Counted from the stretch's first letter, positions 24,302 through 33,510 are shown. The stretch is DNA of 64,000 nt from Plantibacter auratus (GCF_050587365.1 NZ_JBOBFV010000001.1:62001-126000), one strand, 5' to 3'. Made by a program: numbers and translations. Notes: generated by a model from the letters alone, not told the origin.

Positions 24302-25141
24302 ATGACGACGACACCGCGACCTCGAGCCCCACGTCCACAGATCATCCTCGAGGTGGTCCGCAGTTCCTGGGTCACACCGCACCTCGTGCGCCTCACCCTC
24401 GGCGGTCCCGGCTTCGCCGACTTCCAGCCCAAGGACGCCACCGACAGCTACGTGAAGATCTCCTTCGCCAAGCCCGAACTCGGCCTTGAGCCGCCGTACG
24501 ACCTCGCGGCGCTCCGTGAGACGCTGGCGCCCGCCGACCTCCCGGTCACCCGCACCTACACGGTGCGACGCGTGGACCAGGCGGCGGGCACCATGGACAT
24601 CGACTTCGTGGTGCACGGCGATGAGGGGATCGCCGGCCCGTGGGCCGCTGCCGCTCAGCCGGGAGACCGCGTCGTGCTCGCCGGCCCCGGCGGTGCCTAC
24701 CGGCCCGACCCGACCGCCGACTGGCACCTCTTCGCGGGCGACGAGTCGGCGATCCCCGCGATCGCCGCCGCCCTCGAGGCACTCCCGGCGGATGCGACGG
24801 GGCTCGCGTTCCTCGAGATCGGTGGGCGGGACGACCTCGTCGACCTCGACCACCCGGCCGGGGTGCAGCTCATCTGGGTCGGCCGTGCGGCCCGCGACGA
24901 ATCGACGGCTGCGCTCCTCGCGACCGCCATCAGCGGACACCCGTGGCCCGACGGACGCGTGCAGGTCTTCGCCCACGGCGAGCGGGAGTCGATGAAGGCG
25001 TTGCGCGAGGTGTTCCTCACCCAACGAGGGCTCGACCGCTCCCAGCTGTCACTGTCCGGGTACTGGGCCTACGGACGCACGGAGGACCGCTTCCAGGCGG
25101 AGAAGCGCGAACCGATCGGGGTCGTCCTGCCGACGTCGTGA
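24302..25141 (+). CDS. Siderophore-interacting flavoprotein (ferric-siderophore reductase, SIP family)
   Basis: FAD-dependent reductase of 279 aa that releases iron from ferric siderophore using NAD(P)H in the cytoplasm. The FAD-binding domain has VTRTYTVRRVDQAAGTMDID and the WAAAAQPGDRVVLAGPGG flavin loop; the SIP domain has HLFAGDESAIPAIAAALE and the C-terminal SLSGYWAYGRTED. ATG at 24302 follows GGAGA; longer readings lack a ribosome-binding site. It probably completes the iron pathway of the importer at the left end, though unlinked. Confidence 0.92.
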   Translation: MTTTPRPRAPRPQIILEVVRSSWVTPHLVRLTLGGPGFADFQPKDATDSYVKISFAKPELGLEPPYDLAALRETLAPADLPVTRTYTVRRVDQAAGTMDIDFVVHGDEGIAGPWAAAAQPGDRVVLAGPGGAYRPDPTADWHLFAGDESAIPAIAAALEALPADATGLAFLEIGGRDDLVDLDHPAGVQLIWVGRAARDESTAALLATAISGHPWPDGRVQVFAHGERESMKALREVFLTQRGLDRSQLSLSGYWAYGRTEDRFQAEKREPIGVVLPTS

Positions 25142-25178
25142 CGCCCGCCCCGCCCCGGCGCCGCGCTGCGGGCGGGCG
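25142..25178. terminator. Probable bidirectional terminator
   Basis: CGCCCGCCC (25142-25150) pairs with GGGCGGGCG (25170-25178) around a GC-rich loop, between the convergent SIP and nadK genes. Confidence 0.5.
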
Positions 25179-25184
25179 CGGGAC

Positions 25185-26183
25185 TCAGTGCGAGGGGTCG
25201 GCCGGCTTGCTCCGCGTCCGGCGGACCCGCGACGGACGCTCGACGCGCGCGCGGATGTCCGGTGGAACGAGGTCGAGCAGCTGATCGCGCCGCAACGGGA
25301 GGTCGAGCAGGCTGAGTTTCATCCGGCCCTTGCGCGAGTGCCGGCTCGGGTCGAGACGGACGACGTTGGCTGCGTCGCGCACGAGCCGGACGGTCACGAC
25401 CGCGCCACTTGCAACATCGGCGAGGACCTGGCCGTCGATCTCGACGGCGGCCTGCTTGGTCGCCGTCCCGATCGAGAACTGCAGGCGCTCCGCCGGCCCG
25501 AGGATGAAGGAGCGGTCGATGCCCGACATCGGGGCGACCGGCGTCACGACGGTGGCGGCGACGGCGGGGGAGAGCACCGGTCCGCCGGCCGCGTAGTTGT
25601 AGGCGGTCGATCCGGTCGGGGTGGCGATCACGATCGCATCGGCTTTGAAGTACCCGTAGGCGGTGCCGTCCACGGCGAGGTCGGCCATGACCACGCCGGT
25701 TCCCGGGCGCCGGGCGATGGAGACGTCGTTGAAGGCGAGGAGATGGGCGACCTGCTCGCCGGTGGTGATCGTCACCTCGAGGCCGTGGTGCGGTTCGAGG
25801 GAGAACTCGTTGTCGCTGACCCGTTGGAGCGCCTCCGCGAGTGCGGCCGGTTCGACCTCCACGAGGAAGCCGACGTTGCCGTAGTTGACGCCGAGCACCG
25901 GTGCGGACCGGCCGGCGAGCAGCCGCATCGCCCCGAGCATCGTGCCGTCGCCGCCCATCGCCACGGCGACGTCGACCGACGACGCGAAGGCGTCCTCGTC
26001 GAGCAGTTCGACGTCGTCGCCGAGCCGGTTGGCCTCGGCGCGGAGTCCGACGAGGCGCGCGCCGTGTTCGAGCTGCCATGAGCGGAGGATGCGGACGGAG
26101 TCGTCGATGTTCTTCGTCGGGTGCGTGATGAGGCCGATCGTCATCGACGGCCCGGTGGGGTGCTTCGTGCGAGTGGTGGTCAC
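25185..26183 (-). CDS. nadK: NAD kinase
   Basis: Phosphorylates NAD to NADP using ATP or polyphosphate, in the cytoplasm. GTG at 26183 gives 332 aa; a -10-like TATGCT ends 6 bases before it, so it is probably leaderless. ATG at 26144 (319 aa) is the alternative. Signatures are the catalytic GGDGT in VAVAMGGDGTMLG, the NFG-like NYGNVGFLVEVE, the conserved IVIATPTGSTAYNYAAGGPVL and the C-terminal APMSGIDRSFILGP region. A basic C-terminal extension (about 25 residues, Arg/Lys-rich) is longer than usual. Confidence 0.92.
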   Translation of the reverse strand: MTTTRTKHPTGPSMTIGLITHPTKNIDDSVRILRSWQLEHGARLVGLRAEANRLGDDVELLDEDAFASSVDVAVAMGGDGTMLGAMRLLAGRSAPVLGVNYGNVGFLVEVEPAALAEALQRVSDNEFSLEPHHGLEVTITTGEQVAHLLAFNDVSIARRPGTGVVMADLAVDGTAYGYFKADAIVIATPTGSTAYNYAAGGPVLSPAVAATVVTPVAPMSGIDRSFILGPAERLQFSIGTATKQAAVEIDGQVLADVASGAVVTVRLVRDAANVVRLDPSRHSRKGRMKLSLLDLPLRRDQLLDLVPPDIRARVERPSRVRRTRSKPADPSH

Positions 26184-26343
26184 CCGTCGAGCATAGGCCG
26201 ATCGCCTGACAGCGCGACCGGGACTCGAGCGCCCAGCGGGCAGCAGCGTGGCTCGCGACCGACGCGCGCCCGACCGGGTTTGGGATACTGGAGGGAGCCG
26301 GTCCGCCGTGATCCTCGCGGCGCGCCGAGCGTGGAGGAACGAC

Positions 26344-27117
26344 ATGAGCGATGTGACCGAGCACCCTGGCCGACCACGGCGGGCGGGGCGGCTGAAGCCG
26401 ATCCTCATCGGAATCCTCTGTGCGGTGCTCGTCGTCGTCCTCGGGTTCGTCGTCTGGACCCAGATCGTCATGCAGGGCACCCGTCCCGCCGCACTCGCGG
26501 TGTGGGAGAACCCGGCGGTCTCCGTCACCGACGTCGGCGACGCGGTGGTCCTCGCCCCGACCGCGGACGCCGAGCGTCCGGCCTCCGGTACCGGTCTCGT
26601 CTTCATCCCCGGCGCGAAGGTCGACCCCTACGCCTACCTGTTCAAGCTGTCCGGCGTCGTCGAGGAGGCCGGCGTGACCGTGGTCATCACGAAGCCGACG
26701 CTGAACCTGGCGTTCTTCGACCAACGGCCGCTGGAGACGTTCACCGCCGCCGCCCCGGACGTCGACACCTGGTTCGTCGGTGGCCACTCACTCGGTGGGG
26801 TGCGCGCCTGCCAGCTCGCGGAGGATCCCGCGGTGACGGGTCTCGTCCTGTTCGGGAGTTACTGCGCGAACGATCTCTCCGGCTCGGCCCTCGAGGTGCT
26901 GAGCCTCGCGGGGAGCGACGACGGACTGAGTACCCCGGAGAAGGTCGCCGACGCGCGCGTCCGGTTGCCCGCTGACGCGACGATGATCGAGATCGAGGGG
27001 GCGAACCACGCGAGCTTCGGTGACTACGGGGTGCAGCCCGGCGACGGTACGGCGACGATCTCCACCGATGAGGCCCGCTCCGAGATCACGCGGGATCTGG
27101 TCGAGCTGCTCGGCTGA
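26344..27117 (+). CDS. Membrane-anchored alpha/beta hydrolase
   Basis: Protein of 257 aa with an N-terminal anchor (TM about 20-42, ILIGILCAVLVVVLGFVVW) and an extracytoplasmic alpha/beta hydrolase body: VFIPGAKVDPYAY (oxyanion region), nucleophile elbow GGHSLGG, and histidine in IEGANHASFGDYG. This is the PF12695-like dienelactone-hydrolase-type fold. GGAGG precedes ATG at 26344. Substrate unknown; the exported location suggests an envelope or extracellular ester. Confidence 0.82.
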   Translation: MSDVTEHPGRPRRAGRLKPILIGILCAVLVVVLGFVVWTQIVMQGTRPAALAVWENPAVSVTDVGDAVVLAPTADAERPASGTGLVFIPGAKVDPYAYLFKLSGVVEEAGVTVVITKPTLNLAFFDQRPLETFTAAAPDVDTWFVGGHSLGGVRACQLAEDPAVTGLVLFGSYCANDLSGSALEVLSLAGSDDGLSTPEKVADARVRLPADATMIEIEGANHASFGDYGVQPGDGTATISTDEARSEITRDLVELLG

Positions 27118-27158
27118 GCGTAGGGGTTGGCCCCGGCGGTCCGCAGGGACCCTGACGA

Positions 27159-27620
27159 TCAGCCCTTCGGGACCGGCGGCCCGACGACGAGCAGGGCCGT
27201 GAAGACGGCGACGACCACGAGGCCGCCGACGACCACGAGCAGGATCGGGTGTCGGACGAGCCAGCGCGTCAGGCGGTCGAGCACGCGCTGGTCGCGCGGG
27301 TCGGCGCCCGCCTCGCGGCGCCACGCCCCGTCGAGTCGGCCGGTGCGGTCCGCCCAGAGGTCGAAGGGGATGGTCGCGTACGGGACGACGGCGCTCACGA
27401 GGCCCGCGAGGATCGTGCCGATGGGCCAGCGCTGGTTGATCCCGATGAGCAGGACCGTCGCGCCGTACACGAGGAACACGAAGCCGTGCAGCGCGCCACC
27501 GATGCTCACGCCGAGGTCGGTCGTCTTCGTGACGTACTTGAGGATCATCCCGATGATGAGCAGGGTCCAGGTGATCGCCTCGGCGATCGCGATCAGGCGG
27601 AAGAGGCGGCGCGGCGACAC
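27159..27620 (-). CDS. DUF3817 family membrane protein
   Basis: Protein of 153 aa. The first 95 residues match DUF3817: RLFRLIAIAEAITWTLLIIGM, the conserved VSIGGALHGFVFLVYGAT and a third and fourth TM segment ending near Asp-Leu-Trp. A charged stretch and one further C-terminal TM segment follow. GTG at 27620 has GGAG upstream; longer readings are Arg/Gly-rich. Function unknown; the family is common beside guaA-type or integral-membrane genes in actinobacteria. Confidence 0.82.
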   Translation of the reverse strand: MSPRRLFRLIAIAEAITWTLLIIGMILKYVTKTTDLGVSIGGALHGFVFLVYGATVLLIGINQRWPIGTILAGLVSAVVPYATIPFDLWADRTGRLDGAWRREAGADPRDQRVLDRLTRWLVRHPILLVVVGGLVVVAVFTALLVVGPPVPKG

Positions 27621-27743
27621 AGGGGCTCCAAGGCTCGGGGTGCAGGTCTTCCAGCTTGCCAGGGACGGCTGAGAAGGCGCTCCCAGCCGGCGTCCGGTTC
27701 TGCCACCCTGGGTGGATCGGGAATACCCGTCGCAGTGACGGGG

Positions 27744-27773
27744 TTCACCGATATGTATGCAAACACATACAAT
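27744..27773 (+). promoter_or_regulatory. Promoter with embedded operator upstream of the LLM oxidoreductase
   Basis: The -35-like TTCACC (27744-27749) and -10 TACAAT (27768-27773) are 18 bases apart. An inverted repeat TGTATG-CAAACA-CATACA (27754-27771) fills the spacer and overlaps the -10, the typical place for a MarR- or TetR-type repressor. It is strikingly A/T-rich for this sequence. No such repressor gene is adjacent. Confidence 0.6.
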
Positions 27774-27817
27774 CGCCGTGACAGCTCGCGGCGAGCCACA
27801 CGACGTTGGAGAACCCC

Positions 27818-28867
27818 ATGACCACACCCCTCGAGTTCGGCATCGACACCTTCGGTGACGTCACGGTCGACGCCGACGGCGCGCCACTGTCCCAGGCGCA
27901 GGTCCTGCGCAACGTCGTGGAGCAGGGCGTCCACGCTGAGGCGGTCGGCCTCGACTTCATCGGCGTGGGGGAGCACCACCGCGAGGACTTCGCGGTCTCG
28001 TCACCCGAGGTCGTGCTGGCGGCGATCGCGGCCCGCACCGAGCGCATCCATCTCGGATCCGCTGTCACGGTGCTGAGCTCCGACGACCCGGTGCGCGTCT
28101 ACCAGCGGTTCGCGACGCTCGACGGCATCTCCGGAGGGCGGGCCGAGGCCATCCTGGGCCGCGGATCCTTCACCGAGTCGTTCCCGCTCTTCGGGTACGA
28201 GCTGTCGCAGTACGAGGAGCTCTTCGAGGAGAAGCTCGAGCTGTTCGTCGCCCTCCTCGAGCAGGAACCGGTCACCTGGTCGGGCAAGACGCGCGCGCCG
28301 CTCCGGGAGCAGTCGGTCTACCCCCGGGTGGAGCACGGGAAGCTGAAGACGTGGGTCGGTGTCGGCGGAAGCCCCGAGTCGGTCGTGCGGACCGCTCGAT
28401 ACGGCCTGCCGATGATGCTGGCCGTGATCGGCGGTGGGCCGCTGCGGTTCGCCCCCTTCGTCGACCTCTACCACCGCGCACTCGCGCAGTTCCAGCTGCC
28501 GACCCAGCCCGTCGGCATGCACTCGCCTGCCCACATCGCCGAGACCGATGAGCTCGCGCAGGAGCAGCTCTGGCCGCACTACCGGGCGATGATGGACCGG
28601 ATCGGCCGCGAGCGGGGCTGGAGCCCGATGACGCGCGGGCACTTCGAGCAGGAGGCCGGCCCGGAGGGTGCGCTGTTCGTCGGTTCGCCCGAGACGGTCG
28701 CACGGAAGGTCGCGACCGCGGTCGACGGCTTGGGGCTGTCCCGCGTGGATCTGAAGATCAGCAACGGTTCGCTGTCGCACGAGCACCTCATGGACAGCAT
28801 CGGTCTGTACGGGTCCGCGGTCGTCCCTCGCGTCCGCGAACTGCTCGCCGAGACCTCGGCCGCCTGA
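27818..28867 (+). CDS. LLM class flavin-dependent oxidoreductase
   Basis: Luciferase-like monooxygenase family enzyme of 349 aa (TIM barrel, FMN or F420). It has EFGIDTFGDVTV at the first strand, EAVGLDFIGVGEHHRED with the conserved Glu-His-His, RIHLGSAVTVLSSDDPVRVYQ, and the GRAEAILGRGSFTESF loop. This matches the group related to alkanal monooxygenase-like proteins annotated as putative oxidoreductases. GGAGAACCCC precedes ATG at 27818. Its promoter carries an operator-like inverted repeat, so it is probably inducible. Confidence 0.9.
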   Translation: MTTPLEFGIDTFGDVTVDADGAPLSQAQVLRNVVEQGVHAEAVGLDFIGVGEHHREDFAVSSPEVVLAAIAARTERIHLGSAVTVLSSDDPVRVYQRFATLDGISGGRAEAILGRGSFTESFPLFGYELSQYEELFEEKLELFVALLEQEPVTWSGKTRAPLREQSVYPRVEHGKLKTWVGVGGSPESVVRTARYGLPMMLAVIGGGPLRFAPFVDLYHRALAQFQLPTQPVGMHSPAHIAETDELAQEQLWPHYRAMMDRIGRERGWSPMTRGHFEQEAGPEGALFVGSPETVARKVATAVDGLGLSRVDLKISNGSLSHEHLMDSIGLYGSAVVPRVRELLAETSAA

Positions 28868-28873
28868 TCCGGC

Positions 28874-30088
28874 TCAGCGGATGGCCGGCGCGCGGTAGGG
28901 CATCGTCAGGGTCAGGACGGTGCCGCCGGTCTCGTCGTCGGTTGCCGGGCCGACCCTGAGGGAGCCGCCGAAGGCGCCGGCCCGTCGATCCAGCTGCAGC
29001 AGGCCGCCGGACGGTTCGGCGTCGTCGCGGAGACCGGAGCCGTTGTCGACGACGCGCAGCTCGACGGCGCCCGCCATCGTCCCTCGCCGCTCGGTGGCGG
29101 GCGACGAGACCCGGAGGTCCACGACGAGTCGGTCGGCCGCCCCGTGGGTCAGTGCGTTCGTCACGGCCTCCTCGAGCGTGCGGACGACGACCGCGCGCTC
29201 CGCGGTCGTGAAGACGTTGTCGATCGGGTCGTCGAGCAGCCGGAATTCCGGAGAGACGTCGAGACTGGTGGTGATCGACGGGGGGAGCCGTTGCAGGATC
29301 GCGCGGATGCTCGGTGCGATCCCGACCTCGAGCAGCGGCGGTGACAGGAGCCGGCTGAGTTCGCGCACGTCGCGCTCGCGCACGGTGCGGAGTTCCTCGC
29401 CGAGCGACCGCAGGGTCCTGGCCGCATCCGACCCGACGTCCGGGCCGCCCTGCTCGAGGGCCGTGGTGACGGATGCGAGCTGGGCGCTGATGAGGACGAG
29501 GTGCTGCTGCAGGGTGCCGTGCAGGCCTTCTGCGACCTCCCGCTTCACCCGCAGCTCCTCACCCTGCAGGGACTGGAGGGCGAGGTCGGCCCGGTGTCGC
29601 TGATCGGCGTGCGCGCGCTCCTCCTCGCGGGCGCGTCGCCGGGCGGCACTGAGGCTGAACCCGAACGTCGCGCAGACCGCCAGGGCGAGCGTCGTCGTTC
29701 CGGCTTCGACGAGGACCGTCTGCAGGCTCGGGTCGCGGTACACGCCCAGCAGGAGCTGGAGTCCGCTTCGCAGCAGCCCCGTCAGCATCGCCACAAGGAG
29801 GACGCCCGCGAGCACCTTGGGGCGCCACCATTCGTGGAGCGACGGGCCCCACCTCGACCACAGCAGGAGTGCGAGCACGAGGATCGCCGCGCTCAACGAG
29901 ACGAGGTTCGCGGTGACCCGTTCGGCGAGCATGCCACGCGTCCCGCCCGGGGCGACCCAGGTGTAGATGTAGACGCTCTGGAACGACACGGCGAGTCCGA
30001 AGACCGCGGCCATGGCGCCGCTGGCCGTGATGAACGCCCGGCTGTCGCTCCAGCGCTCAGCGCGAGGGGTCCGGGCCTCCTGGGTCAT
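28874..30088 (-). CDS. Sensor histidine kinase (NarL/LuxR-system type)
   Basis: Membrane kinase of 404 aa. ATG at 30088 follows GGAG. It has about four N-terminal TM segments (residues 18-150), a cytoplasmic coiled-coil (about 150-185, rich in Arg, Glu and Ala), a HisKA_3-like region containing REVAEGLHGTLQQHLVLIS with the probable phospho-acceptor His, and a C-terminal ATPase (EEAVTNALTHG N box, VVDNGSGL, GGTVLTLTMP). It is divergent from its probable partner regulator at 30193. The stimulus is unknown. Confidence 0.87.
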   Translation of the reverse strand: MTQEARTPRAERWSDSRAFITASGAMAAVFGLAVSFQSVYIYTWVAPGGTRGMLAERVTANLVSLSAAILVLALLLWSRWGPSLHEWWRPKVLAGVLLVAMLTGLLRSGLQLLLGVYRDPSLQTVLVEAGTTTLALAVCATFGFSLSAARRRAREEERAHADQRHRADLALQSLQGEELRVKREVAEGLHGTLQQHLVLISAQLASVTTALEQGGPDVGSDAARTLRSLGEELRTVRERDVRELSRLLSPPLLEVGIAPSIRAILQRLPPSITTSLDVSPEFRLLDDPIDNVFTTAERAVVVRTLEEAVTNALTHGAADRLVVDLRVSSPATERRGTMAGAVELRVVDNGSGLRDDAEPSGGLLQLDRRAGAFGGSLRVGPATDDETGGTVLTLTMPYRAPAIR

Positions 30089-30192
30089 GGCTCCATTCTG
30101 ACCTGCCGTGCGCGCCACCGCCGACATCGACGTGCGGTCGGTCGGGAGCTTCCCCCTCGGTCGTTCCCCGGTCGATCCGGGATACTCGGAAC

Positions 30193-30927
30193 ATGCACCA
30201 CCAGTCGCACTCCGACCCTTCGCCCGCCGAGCTGTCCACGGTCGGTGACGCGACGACGGACGCCGCGACCACCAGGCCGCTGCGTGTCGGGGTGATCGAG
30301 GATCAGCCGCTGCTCGGCGGCATGCTCGCCGAGCTGCTCGACGGGGCGCCAGGCGTGGAGTTCGTCGGGCGTGCCGGTACGGTCGCCGAGGCCCGCAGGC
30401 TGTTCCTCCCGGGAACGGTGGACGTGCTGACCATGGACATCGAGCTGCCCGACGGCAACGGGGTGAGCCTCGGCGTCTCCCTCCGCCGGGCGCAACCCGG
30501 CCTCGGTGTCGTCCTGCTGTCCGCCTACGACCTCATGGACATGCTGCTCGAGATGCCGGCGGACGTCCGCGACGGGTGGAGCTACCTGTCGAAGACCTCG
30601 TCGCTCACGCGCGAGATCCTCCTCGAGGCCATCCGGGTCTCCGCACGTGGCGAGACGATGCTCGATCCCGAACTCATCGACCGGACCCGGCCCAGGGCGG
30701 GATCGAGTCTCGAGTCGCTCACCGACCGGCAGTACGCCGTGCTGCAGCTGCTCGCGACCGGTCGTTCGAACACGGGGATCGCGACCAGGCTCGGGATCGC
30801 GGAGAAGTCCGTCCAGAACCACCTCACGGCGATCTACGCCGCACTCGGGATCGAGCACGACACCTCGAGCAACCCACGGGTCTCGGCCGTCCTCGCCCTC
30901 CTCGCCGAATCCGGCCGCTTGTCCTGA
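30193..30927 (+). CDS. NarL/FixJ family response regulator (LuxR HTH)
   Basis: Response regulator of 244 aa. The receiver (about 30-150) has the acidic pair in VIEDQPLLGG and phospho-acceptor Asp in LTMDIELPDGNG; the usual Thr/Ser is in LLSAYDLMDM and Lys in YLSKTSSLT. The C-terminal LuxR HTH (about 185-240) reads LTDRQYAVLQLLATGRSNTGIATRLGIAEKSVQNHL. A GATACT hexamer at 30181-30186 ends 6 bases before the ATG, suggesting a leaderless transcript. It pairs with the divergent kinase. Confidence 0.9.
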   Translation: MHHQSHSDPSPAELSTVGDATTDAATTRPLRVGVIEDQPLLGGMLAELLDGAPGVEFVGRAGTVAEARRLFLPGTVDVLTMDIELPDGNGVSLGVSLRRAQPGLGVVLLSAYDLMDMLLEMPADVRDGWSYLSKTSSLTREILLEAIRVSARGETMLDPELIDRTRPRAGSSLESLTDRQYAVLQLLATGRSNTGIATRLGIAEKSVQNHLTAIYAALGIEHDTSSNPRVSAVLALLAESGRLS

Positions 30928-30954
30928 CGGGACGTCCGCGGTCGATGCGCGGGC

Positions 30955-33399
30955 TCAGCGTCCGCGGTCCGGCGCTTCGAGGTCGTCCACCGTCCGATCG
31001 GGGCGCCACCCACGCCAGACCGGATGCCTGAACCGTCCGTCCGGTGTCCACTCGCTGAAGCGGACCTCCCCGATGAGGACGGGTTCCACCCAGTTGGCGT
31101 CGGCCGCATCGGCCGGCGGGACACCCACGAGGGCCGTCGATGCCCGGCCCAGCCGTTCGAAGCGGAGCGCGGTCGCCGCCAACTCCCGATCGCTGAAGCC
31201 GCTTCCGACCCGTCCCGCGTAGTGCAGCAACCCGTCCGAGCCCGGCACCCCGAGTAGGAGCGACCCGATCCCACCCGAGCGCCCGCCCCGACCGGGACGC
31301 CAGCCGGCCACGACGACCTCCTCCATGCGTTCGTGCTTGAACTTGACCCAGGTGCTGCTGCGCCGACCCGGGCGGTAGCGTCCGTCGAGCTCCTTCGCCA
31401 TCACCCCCTCCAACCGCAACCCCCGACTCACCTCGAGCGCATCGTCGAGCGAGCCGTCGATCGTCGGTGGCACCTGGACGACGGTCCCGGATCCGATCGT
31501 CCGCTCGAGCAGTTCGCGACGCTCCCGGTAGGGCAGCTCCGTCCGATCCGTGTCGTCCAGCGCGAGCAGGTCGAACAGCAGCAGCCGGACCGGCGTCCGA
31601 CGGCGCTCCCGTTCGACGTCCCGCTCCGCGGTGAGCTGCATCCGACGCTGCAGCAGCGAGAAGTCGGGACGGCCGTCAGGACCCGACGCCACGATCTCGC
31701 CGTCGAGGACGACCGCACGGCCGGCGAGCGACGCCGCGAGTTCCTCGACCACCTCCGGGTACGCCGTCGTGAGGTCCTTGCCGTTCCGGCTCGACAACCG
31801 CACCCGCCCCGTCGAGCCGTCGACGCTCGCGATCGCACGGATGCCGTCCCACTTCATCTCGAACGCCCAGGATCCGTCGTCGACCAGCTCGCCCGGTGCC
31901 GCGACACTCGCGAGCATGGGGGTGGGGATCCCCCGAGGCCGTGCGACCGGCGGAGCCGGCGGGTCACCCGGGGCGCGCATCCGGTGGATGAGCCACGACG
32001 GCGCCTCCCGTCCCGTCCCGCCCGCGGTCCGGATGAGCGCGAACCGCATCGGCCCGCCGAGCGCACCTCCCGCCCGGCCGTGCAGGGTCCCGATGACCTC
32101 GTCGTCGCGCCACTTCTCCAGCTCGTAGGTGCCCGCGTCCCAGATGGTCACCTCACCGGCCCCGTACTCGCCAGCGGGGATCGTGCCCTCGAAACTGCCG
32201 TACTCGATGGGGTGGTCCTCCGTGCGCACCGCCAGATGATTGCTCCTCGGATCCGTCGGCACCCCCTTCGGCAGGGCCCAGGACACCAGCACGCCGTCGT
32301 GCTCGAGTCGGAAGTCATGGTGGAGTTTCCTGGCCTCGTGCCGCTGGATCACGAACGAGGGCGGCGTCCCGGCAGCGGGAGGCGCCGGCGGTCCTTCCGG
32401 GACGGGCTCGGGCGTCCGCTCCGCGTCCCGCTTCCGCCGGTACTCCACGAGCCGGTCCTCGTGTTCCGACGGGCGGATCGTGATCGACGGACGCGGGTCG
32501 CCGAGCACCCGCAACGGGTCCTCACCGTCCGCCAGACGCTCGAGCACCGCAGGGAACTCCAGCTGCGCCAGCCCCGGATCGTCGAGCTCCTCCCACCGGC
32601 GGGGAGCCGCCACCGTCGGCCGCGACCGACCCCGCAGCGAGAACGGCGCGATCGTCGTCTTCGACCCGTTGTTCTGACTCCAGTCGACGAAGACCTTCCC
32701 CGTGCGTCGCTGTTTCGACATCTCGCTCACCACGAGGCCCGGCTCGTCCGCGGCCAGCGCCCGCGCGAGCTCATGCGCCACGAGCGACACCTCCGCGGAA
32801 CTCTGCCGACCGTCCAACGCCGCGTACAGGTGGATCCCCTTGCTCCCACTCGTGAGCGGAACCGGATCCAACCCCATGTCCACCAACACCGCCCGCGCCA
32901 GGCCCGCGACCCCCGCGCACTCGGCGAGGGACACCCCCTCACCCGGATCGAGGTCGAGGACGAGACGGTCGGGCGGTCGGCGCTCGCCGGATCGGTCGAA
33001 CCGCCACTGCGGCACGTGCAGCTCGAGCGCACCCAGCTGCGCCAGCCACGTGAGTGTCGCGAGATCGTCGACGATCGGGTACTCGTTCGTGTGATCGCTG
33101 TGCTCGATGGGGAGCCGTTGGACCCAGTCGGGAGCCGAGGCACCCAGGTCCTTCTGGAAGAACCCCGACTCCGGCGACGCAGCCGTCCCGACGCCGTGCA
33201 CCCAGCGTTTCCGAGTCACCGGCCGATCGGCGAGGTGCGGGAGCAGGTGTTCGGCGACCGCGGCGTAGTAGGCGAGGACCTCGGCCTTCGTCGTGCCGGT
33301 CTCGGGGTACAGCACCTTGTCGAGATGGGTGAGTTGGATCCGGCGTCCGTCGACGTCGACCCACTGCGTCTGCCCGCCGCCACCGCTCGTCCTCGCCAT
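30955..33399 (-). CDS. ligD: ATP-dependent DNA ligase LigD (polymerase-phosphoesterase-ligase)
   Basis: Multifunctional non-homologous end-joining enzyme of 814 aa in the mycobacterial order. Polymerase domain: about 15-290, with LVLDLDPGEG (Asp149, Asp151) and TSGSKGIHLYAAL. Phosphoesterase: about 345-480, with FVIQRHEARKLHHDFRLEHDG and ALPKGVPTDP. Ligase: about 500-805, with nucleotidyl Lys516 in FEMKWDGIRA, VVLDGEIVA, and an OB fold with VKFKHERMEEVVVAGWRPG. It fills in, trims and seals broken ends held by Ku. ATG at 33399 was preferred to in-frame TTG and GTG upstream. Divergent from ku. Confidence 0.95.
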   Translation of the reverse strand: MARTSGGGGQTQWVDVDGRRIQLTHLDKVLYPETGTTKAEVLAYYAAVAEHLLPHLADRPVTRKRWVHGVGTAASPESGFFQKDLGASAPDWVQRLPIEHSDHTNEYPIVDDLATLTWLAQLGALELHVPQWRFDRSGERRPPDRLVLDLDPGEGVSLAECAGVAGLARAVLVDMGLDPVPLTSGSKGIHLYAALDGRQSSAEVSLVAHELARALAADEPGLVVSEMSKQRRTGKVFVDWSQNNGSKTTIAPFSLRGRSRPTVAAPRRWEELDDPGLAQLEFPAVLERLADGEDPLRVLGDPRPSITIRPSEHEDRLVEYRRKRDAERTPEPVPEGPPAPPAAGTPPSFVIQRHEARKLHHDFRLEHDGVLVSWALPKGVPTDPRSNHLAVRTEDHPIEYGSFEGTIPAGEYGAGEVTIWDAGTYELEKWRDDEVIGTLHGRAGGALGGPMRFALIRTAGGTGREAPSWLIHRMRAPGDPPAPPVARPRGIPTPMLASVAAPGELVDDGSWAFEMKWDGIRAIASVDGSTGRVRLSSRNGKDLTTAYPEVVEELAASLAGRAVVLDGEIVASGPDGRPDFSLLQRRMQLTAERDVERERRRTPVRLLLFDLLALDDTDRTELPYRERRELLERTIGSGTVVQVPPTIDGSLDDALEVSRGLRLEGVMAKELDGRYRPGRRSSTWVKFKHERMEEVVVAGWRPGRGGRSGGIGSLLLGVPGSDGLLHYAGRVGSGFSDRELAATALRFERLGRASTALVGVPPADAADANWVEPVLIGEVRFSEWTPDGRFRHPVWRGWRPDRTVDDLEAPDRGR

Positions 33400-33423
33400 G
33401 GCGATCAGCCTGCCGCCCACGGG

Positions 33424-33445
33424 CGTCAAGGGCTAGCCCTTGACG
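33424..33445. promoter_or_regulatory. 22-bp perfect palindrome between ligD and ku
   Basis: Arms CGTCAAGGGCT and AGCCCTTGACG abut with no spacer. The right arm ends in TTGACG (33440-33445), a -35-like hexamer for ku; the same hexamer is read toward ligD on the other strand. It lies 24 bases from the ligD ATG and 65 from the ku ATG, so one dimeric regulator could control both genes. Confidence 0.55.
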
Positions 33446-33510
33446 ATGTTCCGGGTGTCTACTGGTCACCACGACAGCGCGGGCGGATCCGCCCGCGGAC
33501 GGGAGCGGTC

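Noticed and set aside
31333..33510. A very long plus-strand frame leading into ku
   Set aside because: Only the part from 33511 encodes Ku. Upstream it is antisense to ligD, Arg/Pro-rich and without motifs.
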